A stretch of DNA of 64,000 nucleotides, taken from the NCBI RefSeq assembly GCF_004343725.1, contig NZ_PTQW01000005.1, positions 1-64,000 of the forward strand. The letters are read 5' to 3'. The stretch comes from Treponema sp. J25 (GTDB lineage Bacteria > Spirochaetota > Spirochaetia > Treponematales > Breznakiellaceae). Below, in pieces: positions 50,788 through 58,479 of this stretch (position 1 is the first letter of the stretch; each line of letters starts with the position of its first letter). The notes beneath the pieces were generated by a model. That model ran no database searches and was not told where the DNA came from. It saw only the letters and a list, made by a program, of their open reading frames with translations. The position numbers and the translations under genes were made by a program.

Positions 50788-51825
50788 ATGCCTAAGCCGT
50801 TACAGTATCGAGCAGGATCTGTAATCTATTTCCAGGGAGATGTGGCGGATAAGATCTACATTCTCCAGTCCGGCAAGATTAGTCTAAACTATCAGGATAT
50901 TGAAACAGGGCAGGACATCCACGATTCGGTCCAGGCGGGAGAATTTTTTGGCGTAAAATCGGCCTTGGGGCGGTATCCCCGAGAAGAAACCGCTCTTGTA
51001 CTGCAGGATGCCACGGTGATCGCCTTTACGGTGAGTGAGTTTGAACAGTTTGCCATCTCCAATAGCCGGATTATTTTAAAGATGCTCAAGGTCTTTTCGA
51101 ACCAACTGCGAAGGATCCATAAACAGGTTTCTAACTTGATGCAGAATGAAGAACAACAGAATCCTGAGCAAGGGCTCTTTCGGATAGGTGAATATTACCT
51201 CAAAAATCGCCAATATGCGCAGGCCAAGTATGTGTTTGGTCGGTACCTTACCTACTATCCAGCGGGGAAACTAGCCATGCAGGCCGCCAAAAATTTAGAG
51301 ATCGCGGAGAGTTCCCTTGCTCGCTATGGAGAAGGAAAGGGCCCTGCCCCTATCCCTGAGTCAGAAAGTCGAGCCGCGGGAGGGGGCGCTGGAACGGGAT
51401 CCGCCGCTCCTGCTGCTGCGGGCGGTTCCGGCTCTGCCCTGAGCGGTGTGGCCAAGGCCTATTACGATGCGGTAAGTCTTTTGACCCAGGAAAAAATTCC
51501 CCAGGCCTTCAGTATGTTCAAAAAAATTGTGGAAATGAACCAGGAACCGGAGTATGTGGCAAAAAGTATTTATGAGTTGGGGCGGTGCTTGTACCTGATG
51601 GGGAAATATGATGAATGTATTAAGCATTTTACTGCCATGATTTCTACCTATCCCCGACATCCTGAACTGAGCAATGCCCTCTATTTTATGGGACAAAGTT
51701 ATGAGAAAAAGGGAGACAAAGATCGGGCTTCAACGTTTTATAAAAAGATCCTTGCCATGGTTCCCGATGAAGACGATGCGGCCCATATCAAAGCAAAAAA
51801 AGCCCTAAAGTTGTTGGAGGCCTAG
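50788..51825 (+). CDS. Cyclic-nucleotide-binding domain protein with TPR repeats
   Basis: A 345-residue cytosolic protein. Residues 1-115 form a Crp-like cyclic-nucleotide-binding domain (GSVIYFQGDVADKIYILQSGKI and the phosphate cassette region GEFFGVKSALGRYPREETA). After about residue 125 come helical TPR-type repeats (FRIGEYYLKNRQYAQAKYVFGRYL, a Gly/Ala-rich linker, then SIYELGRCLYLMGKYDECIKHF). There is no HTH. Start ATG 50788 follows a GGAGG ribosome site. The next gene, a full Crp-type regulator, begins 1 nt later, so the two probably sense the same ligand or interact. Confidence 0.85.
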   Translation: MPKPLQYRAGSVIYFQGDVADKIYILQSGKISLNYQDIETGQDIHDSVQAGEFFGVKSALGRYPREETALVLQDATVIAFTVSEFEQFAISNSRIILKMLKVFSNQLRRIHKQVSNLMQNEEQQNPEQGLFRIGEYYLKNRQYAQAKYVFGRYLTYYPAGKLAMQAAKNLEIAESSLARYGEGKGPAPIPESESRAAGGGAGTGSAAPAAAGGSGSALSGVAKAYYDAVSLLTQEKIPQAFSMFKKIVEMNQEPEYVAKSIYELGRCLYLMGKYDECIKHFTAMISTYPRHPELSNALYFMGQSYEKKGDKDRASTFYKKILAMVPDEDDAAHIKAKKALKLLEA

Positions 51826-51826
51826 T

Positions 51827-52462
51827 ATGGAACTGGATGCCTTTAGTCGGTTTGCCCGGACCTATCAGAAAGGGGAGATCATTTTTTCAGAATATGAGCC
51901 GGGAGATACCTTTTACCTTATCCAATCCGGACGGGTCCAACTGGTAAAGATCATAGGAAATATCGAGAAGATCCTGGATATCCTTCAGCCCTCTGAAATG
52001 TTTGGGGAAATGGCTATTCTCGAGGATTCTCCCCGTTCTGCCACGGCGATTGCCCTGGATCCGGTAAAGGTTCTGGAGTTTAACCGGGCGAATTTTGAAG
52101 TGTTAATGATGGGGAACCCCCAGATTGCTCTTAAGCTCCTTAAGCTTTTTACAAAACGCATCTACGATCAAAAACGTCGCTTTATGATTCTAACGTTGGA
52201 AGATCCTCAAGCGAAAGTGGCCGACGTCTTTCTTATGCTGGATGAGACCCAACCTAATATTGATAAAACGACGGATCAACGGGAATTTAAAACCACCGTG
52301 GAAGACATTGCCCACTGGGCGGGAATGAATGCGGATCAAACCCGGGATATCCTGAACCATTTTGTGAACCAACGACGGGTGGAGATATTCCCTGACCGAA
52401 TTGTGGTAAAAAATATCAACGACTTCCAGCGTTTTGTGAATTCCCGGCGAAAAAAGACCTAG
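51827..52462 (+). CDS. Crp/Fnr-family regulator
   Basis: A 211-residue protein with an N-terminal cyclic-nucleotide-binding domain (GEIIFSEYEPGDTFYLIQSGRVQLV; cassette FGEMAILEDSPRSATA with the R-S pair that binds cAMP in Crp), a dimer helix, and a C-terminal winged helix (VEDIAHWAGMNADQTRDILNHF). The RSAT residues suggest a cyclic-nucleotide ligand. It starts 1 nt after the TPR protein, indicating one operon. Paired genes of this kind are found in treponemes. Confidence 0.88.
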   Translation: MELDAFSRFARTYQKGEIIFSEYEPGDTFYLIQSGRVQLVKIIGNIEKILDILQPSEMFGEMAILEDSPRSATAIALDPVKVLEFNRANFEVLMMGNPQIALKLLKLFTKRIYDQKRRFMILTLEDPQAKVADVFLMLDETQPNIDKTTDQREFKTTVEDIAHWAGMNADQTRDILNHFVNQRRVEIFPDRIVVKNINDFQRFVNSRRKKT

Positions 52463-52513
52463 CCGGTAGAACTTGCCCTTTCTAGTGTCAGTTTTACTAC
52501 GGGGATGCTTGTC

Positions 52514-52541
52514 TTGACCTTTTAGGTGAATTTTGTATAAT
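52514..52541 (+). promoter_or_regulatory. Promoter of tRNA-Thr
   Basis: TTGACC (52514-52519), 16-bp spacer, TATAAT (52536-52541). Strong; start expected just before the tRNA. Confidence 0.8.
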
Positions 52542-52551
52542 GGCACCGAAC

Positions 52552-52624
52552 GCCAAGATGGCTCAGTCGGTAGAGCAACGCACTCGTAATGCGTAGGTCC
52601 CGGGTTCGATTCCCGGTCTTGGCT
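52552..52624 (+). tRNA. tRNA-Thr(CGT)
   Basis: Complete cloverleaf: acceptor GCCAAGA with TCTTGGC, anticodon loop CTCGTAA (anticodon CGT), T loop TTCGATT. CCA is not encoded. Confidence 0.95.
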
Positions 52625-52821
52625 GTATTCGCAATGAGGACCAATTCCCTTGGTTTGCCCAAAAGAGAAAAAAGTGTCCCCTTCTTTATCTATAAGTACG
52701 TACCCAGCAAAAGTCTTTCTTTTTTCCCTTCCGTTTAGTATACTTTGCTTCAGATTTCAATGTTCTAGATAATAAGGGTACTCCTTGTAAAAGGATGCAA
52801 TTGAGAGAAGGAGTTTTCTAA

Positions 52822-54612
52822 ATGGAAAGAAATACCCGCATTATATGTACCATGGGGCCGGCGGTTCGGAATGTGGAAATCCTTCGTCGTCTCATTCAAC
52901 GGGGAATGAATGTGGCCCGTTTTAATTTTTCCCATGGGGATCATGAGTACCACAAGGAAGGTTTTGCCCTGGTCCGGGAAGCCTCCCGTCTTGAAGGGGT
53001 CCCGGTGGCTCTCCTTCTGGATACCAAGGGGCCAGAGATCCGGACCGGTCTTGTGCCAGAGGGAGGGCAGATTGAACTTGCAGCGGGGTCACGGGTTACC
53101 CTCATGGCAGAGGAGGATGCCCAAACGCTTTTGGGTCAAAGGCCTGTGTATTGTTCCTCCTCTTTTATCACTGTTTCGTATCAGCAACTTGCAGATGATG
53201 TGAAGCTGGGCGCCAAAATCCTTATTGCCGATGGTCTAATCTCATTGGAAGTGGAGTCCATTGAAGATCGAAAGATGCTGTGCCGGGTACTCCATGGGGG
53301 AACCATGGGCAGTAAAAAGAATGTGAATGTGGTGGGGGTAAAGACGCGACTTCCTGCGATGACCGAAAAGGACGAACAGGATATTGCCTTTGGTGTCCAG
53401 GAGGGCGTGGATTTCATTGCCGCATCCTTTATTCGGCGGGCCCAGGATGTGACGACAATCCAGAAATACCTGGCCAGTTTGGGGGCCGATATTCCGGTAA
53501 TTGCTAAGATAGAAGACGAAGAGGGACTTGAAAACATCGAAGAAATCATCCGGGTTTCCTATGGTATCATGATTGCCCGGGGAGACCTCGGCGTCCAAAT
53601 CCCGGTGGAACGACTCCCCCTGGAACAGAAGCGAATTATTCGACTCTGTAACCAGGCAGGAAAGCCCGTAATCACCGCTACCCAGATGCTGGAGTCGATG
53701 ATCCATAATCCTCGGCCTACCCGGGCAGAAACAACCGATGTGGCCAATGCGATCCTTGATGGGACCGATTGTATTATGCTCTCAGGAGAAACGGCCAATG
53801 GAGCCTACCCCGATGTGGCGGTGGAAGTGATGGCCCGTATTGCCCAGATGGTGGAACAGTCCCGGGAATACCAGGAGCGTCTTGAATGGCAACGGCATAG
53901 TTTTGCTGCCTCTGATGACATTGCTCTGGCGGTTGCCCAGGCAGCCAGTTCTCTGGCCGATAGCATTAATGCCCGGGCTATTCTGGTTCCCACCTTGCGG
54001 GGGAATACGGCCCGGCTAGTAAGCCACTATCGACCGGGACGGAAAATTCTTGCGGCTACTCCTGATAGGCGAATCCAGCGGCGACTTCTTGTTCATTGGG
54101 GGGTGGTACCCCTCCTGGTTCATGTGGAAGAAGACTCGGAACTCATGATTCAACAGGCCATGAAGGCCGCTATCGAGGGGGGCTTTGTCACCAACTCCGA
54201 CCGGGTGGTGGTGGTAGCGGGCACGCCTCTGAATTCTCCCCTTATGACCAACACTATCCGGGTACAGGTGGTGGGCAACATTCTTGCCCGGGGCCTAAAC
54301 GGTTTTGGGGGGCGCTGTACCGGAAGAATCTTTAAGGCCAGAACCCTGGAAGAGGCTTCTATGACCCTCCGAAAGGGAGGGGGAGAAATCCTCTTAACCC
54401 ATACCCTTGATGAATCTTTCATTCCGATTATTCGGGTGGTAAGCGGTATCATCCTGGAAGGAGTATCAGAACTTTCCTGGGACATAATTAAGATGGTGAA
54501 TCCTGATATCGTATATATTTCCCAGGTTGCCGATGCCTTAAACCGAATTGAAGATCGACTTGTGGTAACCCTCGACGGAGAAGAAAAACTTATTTATGAA
54601 GGAACCCTGTAA
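52822..54612 (+). CDS. pyk: Pyruvate kinase with C-terminal extra domain
   Basis: A 596-residue glycolytic enzyme converting PEP and ADP to pyruvate and ATP. The barrel domain has TKGPEIRTG, the catalytic Lys in VIAKIEDEEG (about residue 225), MIARGDLGVQ and GKPVITATQMLESM. About 120 residues extend past the usual end near residue 475; they resemble the PEP-utilising mobile domain seen in the Geobacillus-type enzyme, but with GEILLTHTLDESFIPIIRVVSGI and no catalytic His. A GAAGGAG ribosome site lies 9 nt before the ATG, and TATACT around 52740 is a likely -10. Confidence 0.95.
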   Translation: MERNTRIICTMGPAVRNVEILRRLIQRGMNVARFNFSHGDHEYHKEGFALVREASRLEGVPVALLLDTKGPEIRTGLVPEGGQIELAAGSRVTLMAEEDAQTLLGQRPVYCSSSFITVSYQQLADDVKLGAKILIADGLISLEVESIEDRKMLCRVLHGGTMGSKKNVNVVGVKTRLPAMTEKDEQDIAFGVQEGVDFIAASFIRRAQDVTTIQKYLASLGADIPVIAKIEDEEGLENIEEIIRVSYGIMIARGDLGVQIPVERLPLEQKRIIRLCNQAGKPVITATQMLESMIHNPRPTRAETTDVANAILDGTDCIMLSGETANGAYPDVAVEVMARIAQMVEQSREYQERLEWQRHSFAASDDIALAVAQAASSLADSINARAILVPTLRGNTARLVSHYRPGRKILAATPDRRIQRRLLVHWGVVPLLVHVEEDSELMIQQAMKAAIEGGFVTNSDRVVVVAGTPLNSPLMTNTIRVQVVGNILARGLNGFGGRCTGRIFKARTLEEASMTLRKGGGEILLTHTLDESFIPIIRVVSGIILEGVSELSWDIIKMVNPDIVYISQVADALNRIEDRLVVTLDGEEKLIYEGTL

Positions 54613-54845
54613 ATCCAGAGGATGGTGAAAGCGGACTCTACCGATGAATGGTCTTTGCTGAAATGGAAGGACTAGAAAGGGTATCGGGGGCTGTTCCTCG
54701 ACCCGGCGAGAAAGACTTCTTTTCATACGGAGATCTTTTAAGTACCCTATCTGTTCACGCCCTTTGTTTTTAAAGAGCTCTCTTGATTTGGATTGGGCTA
54801 ATAGGCTATGCTCAATCGGCTATTTTTTAGAGGCGGGGGAATCCC

Positions 54846-55379
54846 ATGGAAGAATCCTTTAACCTTGATACGGCGATACGGAAGGTACCGGACTTTCCCA
54901 AAAAGGGTATCTTATTTTATGATATTACCAGTATTCTTGCCGAACCCCGGGCATTTCAGTATTGTCTTGATGCAATGGAACGGCTGTATAAGAATACCGC
55001 TATCGATGCGGTGGCTGCTATTGAATCCCGGGGCTTTGTCTTTGCCGCTCCCTTTGCGGATCGTCTAAAAATCCCCCTTATCCTGATTCGCAAAAAGGGG
55101 AAACTCCCGGGAAAAACTATTTCTAAAAAGTATCAGCTTGAATATGGAGAGGCCGAGTTGGAGGTGCACCCTGATGATGTGCCTGCGGGTAAGCGGGTCC
55201 TTGTGGTAGATGATCTCATTGCTACGGGGGGTACCCTGCGGGCCGCCACGGATCTCATTATTGCCGCGGGTGGTCAGGTGGCGGGTATCTTTGGGGTCGT
55301 GGGGCTTCCCTTTTTAAATTATCGGGCCCTCTTGGGAGATATTCCTATCACTACCCTTATCGAATATCACGGTGAGTAG
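54846..55379 (+). CDS. apt: Adenine phosphoribosyltransferase
   Basis: A 177-residue salvage enzyme making AMP from adenine and PRPP. The PRPP-binding loop is VLVVDDLIATGGT (about residues 118-130), and the family motif AIESRGFVFAAPFA is at about 58-71. Length is typical. A purine-rich GGGGGA lies upstream of the ATG. Possible promoter TTGATT near 54784 with TATGCT downstream. It stands between pyk and the tRNA-Gln/Glu pair and is probably transcribed alone. Confidence 0.95.
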   Translation: MEESFNLDTAIRKVPDFPKKGILFYDITSILAEPRAFQYCLDAMERLYKNTAIDAVAAIESRGFVFAAPFADRLKIPLILIRKKGKLPGKTISKKYQLEYGEAELEVHPDDVPAGKRVLVVDDLIATGGTLRAATDLIIAAGGQVAGIFGVVGLPFLNYRALLGDIPITTLIEYHGE

Positions 55380-55433
55380 GGGGGCAGGGTATGCTCATGG
55401 GTATTAACCCCGCGATAGGGAGCAAGCCTCCTA

Positions 55434-55462
55434 TTGACAAAAAAAATGAAACGTGGTAGGTT
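55434..55462 (+). promoter_or_regulatory. Promoter of tRNA-Gln
   Basis: TTGACA (55434-55439), 17-bp spacer, TAGGTT (55457-55462). The distance to the tRNA (about 67 nt) means the transcript has a 5' leader to be removed. Confidence 0.65.
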
Positions 55463-55529
55463 CGTGCTGTTGTATGAGCCGTTGGGGTGCACGAACAAAC
55501 ACCTCGCGAAGGTTCTGAACTTCTGTTAT

Positions 55530-55600
55530 TCCCCGGTTGTGTAAGGGTAGCACGGCAGACTCTGGATCTGCTTGTGGGGGTTCGAATCCTCCCTGGGGAA
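55530..55600 (+). tRNA. tRNA-Gln(CTG)
   Basis: Complete cloverleaf: acceptor TCCCCGG with CTGGGGA (T1-A72 as usual for Gln), anticodon loop CTCTGGA (anticodon CTG). Short 4-nt variable loop. CCA is not encoded. Confidence 0.93.
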
Positions 55601-55602
55601 AG

Positions 55603-55625
55603 GGCCCTGAAAAAGGGCTTTTTTT
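55603..55625 (+). terminator. Terminator-like hairpin between tRNA-Gln and tRNA-Glu
   Basis: GCCCT pairs with AGGGC (plus a G-T pair), 5-nt A-rich loop, then seven T. tRNA-Glu begins only 5 nt later, so some read-through or a second promoter is needed. Confidence 0.6.
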
Positions 55626-55629
55626 ATAG

Positions 55630-55701
55630 GGCCCCTTCGTCTATCGGTTAGGACAAAAGATTCTCAATCTTTAAAGAGGGGTTCAACTCCCCTAGGGGCT
55701 A
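55630..55701 (+). tRNA. tRNA-Glu(CTC)
   Basis: Complete cloverleaf close to bacterial tRNA-Glu: GGCCCCT with AGGGGCT (first pair is G-T), anticodon loop TTCTCAA (anticodon CTC). CCA is not encoded. Confidence 0.93.
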
Positions 55702-55703
55702 GC

Positions 55704-55727
55704 GGGGGTCGTGAGGACCCCCTTTTT
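55704..55727 (+). terminator. Rho-independent terminator of tRNA-Glu
   Basis: GGGGGTC pairs with GACCCCC around GTGAG, followed by five T. Confidence 0.85.
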
Positions 55728-55859
55728 ATGTATTCTTGACCCCAATCTTCTGTTCACCCCCAGTGTATAACGTGTAGGATGTTTCCCAAGGGGCCCTTAT
55801 CCAGCCTGTAACTCCTTCCCGATGGGTTGGATTGTGCTTTTCTCTTTCTGGCTTCTCCA

Positions 55860-55889
55860 TTGACCGTTTCCTATTCTTCCATTTATAGT
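55860..55889 (+). promoter_or_regulatory. Promoter placed for a leaderless start of the DUF5312-like gene
   Basis: TTGACC (55860-55865), 18-bp spacer, TATAGT (55884-55889), ending exactly 6 nt before ATG 55896. No Shine-Dalgarno. The clearest example of this arrangement in the window. Confidence 0.65.
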
Positions 55890-55895
55890 CGTAGT

Positions 55896-57599
55896 ATGGC
55901 AGAGAGTGAGACCTTTAGGAGATTGGCCGCGGAACTATCCCTGGAAGAACGGCGGGAACTTCTGGCCCGTCTTAATTCCTATGCGGTCCTTTCTAAAGAA
56001 GTGCTCTTCCATGAAGAAGATGTGCCTCCGACGGTGGATAGCTCCCAGCAATATCGCCAGGCTCCGTGGTATTATAAGCTCTTTCTCTTTTTGCTTTCCC
56101 TTATCTCGGGGAAGAAACCCGCAGAATTGTTTGAAGAACGGCTTATTGCAAAACTAGGGGCTTCGGTTGAAACCCATGCCCCTGGGGTGTTTGATTATCG
56201 ACAAAACCTGCTCTTATCAGGTTTTCGAGAGGAACTGGAGTCTCTTAAAGAAGGGGCCCGTTTTTTTTATGAGGCCCTGGATGTAGGACTGAACAGTGAT
56301 AAGGGGGCCTTTTTTGCATTTCTTGCTTCGCTCGAAATGGACTTTGTCCATCGCAGGCTCACGGTGGAAACCGATCCTGAAACCATTTCCCAGGCCAATA
56401 GCTCTTATTCAACCGGTGATGTCCGTCAATTTGCGCAACGCACAATGGAAGAGATTTTCCAGACCATCCAGGAAGATGAGCGGCGTCGTATGTATCGGGA
56501 TGCCCGTTCGCTCCATTGTTTAAAGGAGCTTTCATCGTTTTTGTACGATCGCTTTCTTTCTGCCTTTACCTACGATGGGGCCTACAAGGCACCGGTGGCT
56601 CCTGCCTATGTGGTGCTGGACCAGATGAAGGTCCTTAACGATATTCTGTATTCTCTTCAGGACCCGCCGACCATGCCCCTCCTGGAAACCCTTTTTGTGT
56701 TTCAATTCCAGGAACATTCAAAGGAAGATTCGAGTGATCTTTCCGCTGAAATTCGTACCCTGTTAAATCGGGCTGAAGAAGCCCTGGGGCGGATCCGTCA
56801 GTTTAATAAGCGGATTCCCCTGACAGCCATTATTCGCTGTGTTTCCCGGGACCTGGGGTATCTCCCGCGACCTATTACGGGTGGAGAAGATTGGTTTGTG
56901 GTGTATCGGGACTACTGGAAACATCAGTTAGAAGAAAAATTCACTCTTTTTGTGCAAAATCGCCGTCGGGCAGATCTCATAGAGAATTTTAAAGAATACT
57001 TTAAGGGAATGATCATCAAGCCCCTGTTATATGTGAGTTCTGAAACTAATCCCGAAGGGATACCCCTCAAAAACACCTTTGCCCTTTCCTTCTTGCAAGC
57101 CTTCTCTCAATACATATTCCTTCCTACCCTTAATCGGGTATTAAAACCCATTCTTATTGATGGGGAGTTCTATAAAAAGGAAAATCGAGCCGAATTTACC
57201 GAGGCCTATAATGAACTGTTAAAGTTGGGAGACACCATTGCTTCTTTTGAACAGAACCTGTCTCCTACCGGCGATTTAGGAAAGCGCTATGATATGGCAA
57301 AATCGGAAATCACGAGTCTCCCCCTTAAACGAAAGAAAATTCAATCCATAGTGCAGGAAGCCTCCGATGAAGTGGCTTCTATTGTGGGCCGGGCATCAAA
57401 GGCCTTTCGTTCCATGGTGGCGGTACTGGGGGGAATTTTACATGGAGAGGCCCAGGGGAAGTATGATTCCCTGGCTAATTTGAATGCCCTTTCGGGCCGG
57501 TCAGGCTCATATCTGAATCAACTAAAGGATGCCTACTATCGTTTTGAAAAGGCCCTGCAGATCCTCACAGAAATACAGGAAATCGAAGCGGGACGATAG
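55896..57599 (+). CDS. DUF5312-like spirochaetal protein of unknown function
   Basis: A 567-residue soluble, mostly helical protein. I think it belongs to the spirochaete-restricted DUF5312 family from its general layout, but cannot confirm. It opens with an acidic helix (LAAELSLEERRELLARL), has a hydrophobic KLFLFLLSLISGKK near residues 65-78 that could be a membrane-associated helix, and ends with coiled-coil-like helices. I start at ATG 55896: the promoter positions transcription there, and the longer frame runs through the promoter. Monocistronic or followed by pgeF. Confidence 0.72.
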   Translation: MAESETFRRLAAELSLEERRELLARLNSYAVLSKEVLFHEEDVPPTVDSSQQYRQAPWYYKLFLFLLSLISGKKPAELFEERLIAKLGASVETHAPGVFDYRQNLLLSGFREELESLKEGARFFYEALDVGLNSDKGAFFAFLASLEMDFVHRRLTVETDPETISQANSSYSTGDVRQFAQRTMEEIFQTIQEDERRRMYRDARSLHCLKELSSFLYDRFLSAFTYDGAYKAPVAPAYVVLDQMKVLNDILYSLQDPPTMPLLETLFVFQFQEHSKEDSSDLSAEIRTLLNRAEEALGRIRQFNKRIPLTAIIRCVSRDLGYLPRPITGGEDWFVVYRDYWKHQLEEKFTLFVQNRRRADLIENFKEYFKGMIIKPLLYVSSETNPEGIPLKNTFALSFLQAFSQYIFLPTLNRVLKPILIDGEFYKKENRAEFTEAYNELLKLGDTIASFEQNLSPTGDLGKRYDMAKSEITSLPLKRKKIQSIVQEASDEVASIVGRASKAFRSMVAVLGGILHGEAQGKYDSLANLNALSGRSGSYLNQLKDAYYRFEKALQILTEIQEIEAGR

Positions 57600-57619
57600 G
57601 GCCCCCTATAGCGTTCTAC

Positions 57620-57649
57620 TTGCCTGAGTGAGGTACATCACGGTAAAAC
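57620..57649 (+). promoter_or_regulatory. Weak promoter placed for a leaderless start of pgeF
   Basis: TTGCCT (57620-57625), 18-bp spacer, TAAAAC (57644-57649), ending 6 nt before ATG 57656. Both hexamers match consensus at 4 of 6 positions. Confidence 0.35.
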
Positions 57650-57655
57650 AAAAGT

Positions 57656-58432
57656 ATGGAAGTATACCCTTTTTCGTTGAGCCTGGATGGGGCTCCCTAT
57701 TTTCGTTTTCCCTTTATATATCGGGGAACGGTGTTGCCCCATGGGGGCTGTGTGCTTTCTTCCCGACGATGGGGGGACATGCGGTATAACCCCACAGAGG
57801 AAAGTGAACCGCGGCGGATTTTCTTTTCTCATCTGGGCATCGATGCTTCCCGGGTTGCAGGCTGTGTGCAGACCCATTCAAAGGTGGTCTGGCCAGTTGA
57901 TTTCCCTCGATGGAATCGATATAACGAAGGAGATGGTCTTTTGACTCAACAACCTGAGGTGTGGCTTTCGGTCACCGTGGCGGATTGCCTCCCCCTGTAT
58001 CTTACCGATGTGGAAGGCCGCTGGCGGATTCTGCTTCACTCGGGATGGAAGGGGACGGGTATTGTCCGTCATGCCCTGGAATTGCTTGCCCAGATGGGCG
58101 GTGTGCCTCCGTCCCGGGTGGTGGCGGTGCTGGGTCCCTGTATTCGCTCCTGCTGCTACGAGGTAGATAGAGAGCGGGCCCTGCAGTTTCATAAAGATTT
58201 TGGCTTTCTCCCCGGTCCCTATCCTCTTGGACCGGTGGTGCGGCAGGAAGGGGAGGATGGGCCCTACCGGCTGGATCTTCAGGCGGCTAATGCGGCCTTG
58301 CTCGCCATGATGGGGGTAGAGCATATTGCCTATTGTACCGATTGTACGATGATGAATGAGCATCTTGGCTCCTATCGACGAGAGGGGCCTAATTCTTACA
58401 CAAGAATGGTGGCCCTCCTGGGATCCTTCTGA
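57656..58432 (+). CDS. pgeF: Laccase-domain purine nucleoside phosphorylase/peptidoglycan editing factor
   Basis: A 258-residue YfiH/PgeF-family protein. The metal-site residues are His in VQTHSKVV (about residues 77-84), Cys in VADCLPLYL and His in LHSGWKGTG. Relatives are described as editing mis-incorporated amino acids in peptidoglycan precursors and as purine nucleoside phosphorylases. No Shine-Dalgarno is seen. argS follows 47 nt later in the same direction. Confidence 0.88.
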   Translation: MEVYPFSLSLDGAPYFRFPFIYRGTVLPHGGCVLSSRRWGDMRYNPTEESEPRRIFFSHLGIDASRVAGCVQTHSKVVWPVDFPRWNRYNEGDGLLTQQPEVWLSVTVADCLPLYLTDVEGRWRILLHSGWKGTGIVRHALELLAQMGGVPPSRVVAVLGPCIRSCCYEVDRERALQFHKDFGFLPGPYPLGPVVRQEGEDGPYRLDLQAANAALLAMMGVEHIAYCTDCTMMNEHLGSYRREGPNSYTRMVALLGSF

Positions 58433-58479
58433 ACTACAGGGGAAACCCTGCGGGAGGGTGCCACAGAAAAGGATATTCC

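Noticed and set aside
53000-54612. Frameshift or fusion in pyruvate kinase because of its 596-residue length
   Set aside because: The extra C-terminal domain resembles the one known from Geobacillus-type pyruvate kinases and continues in frame without a break.
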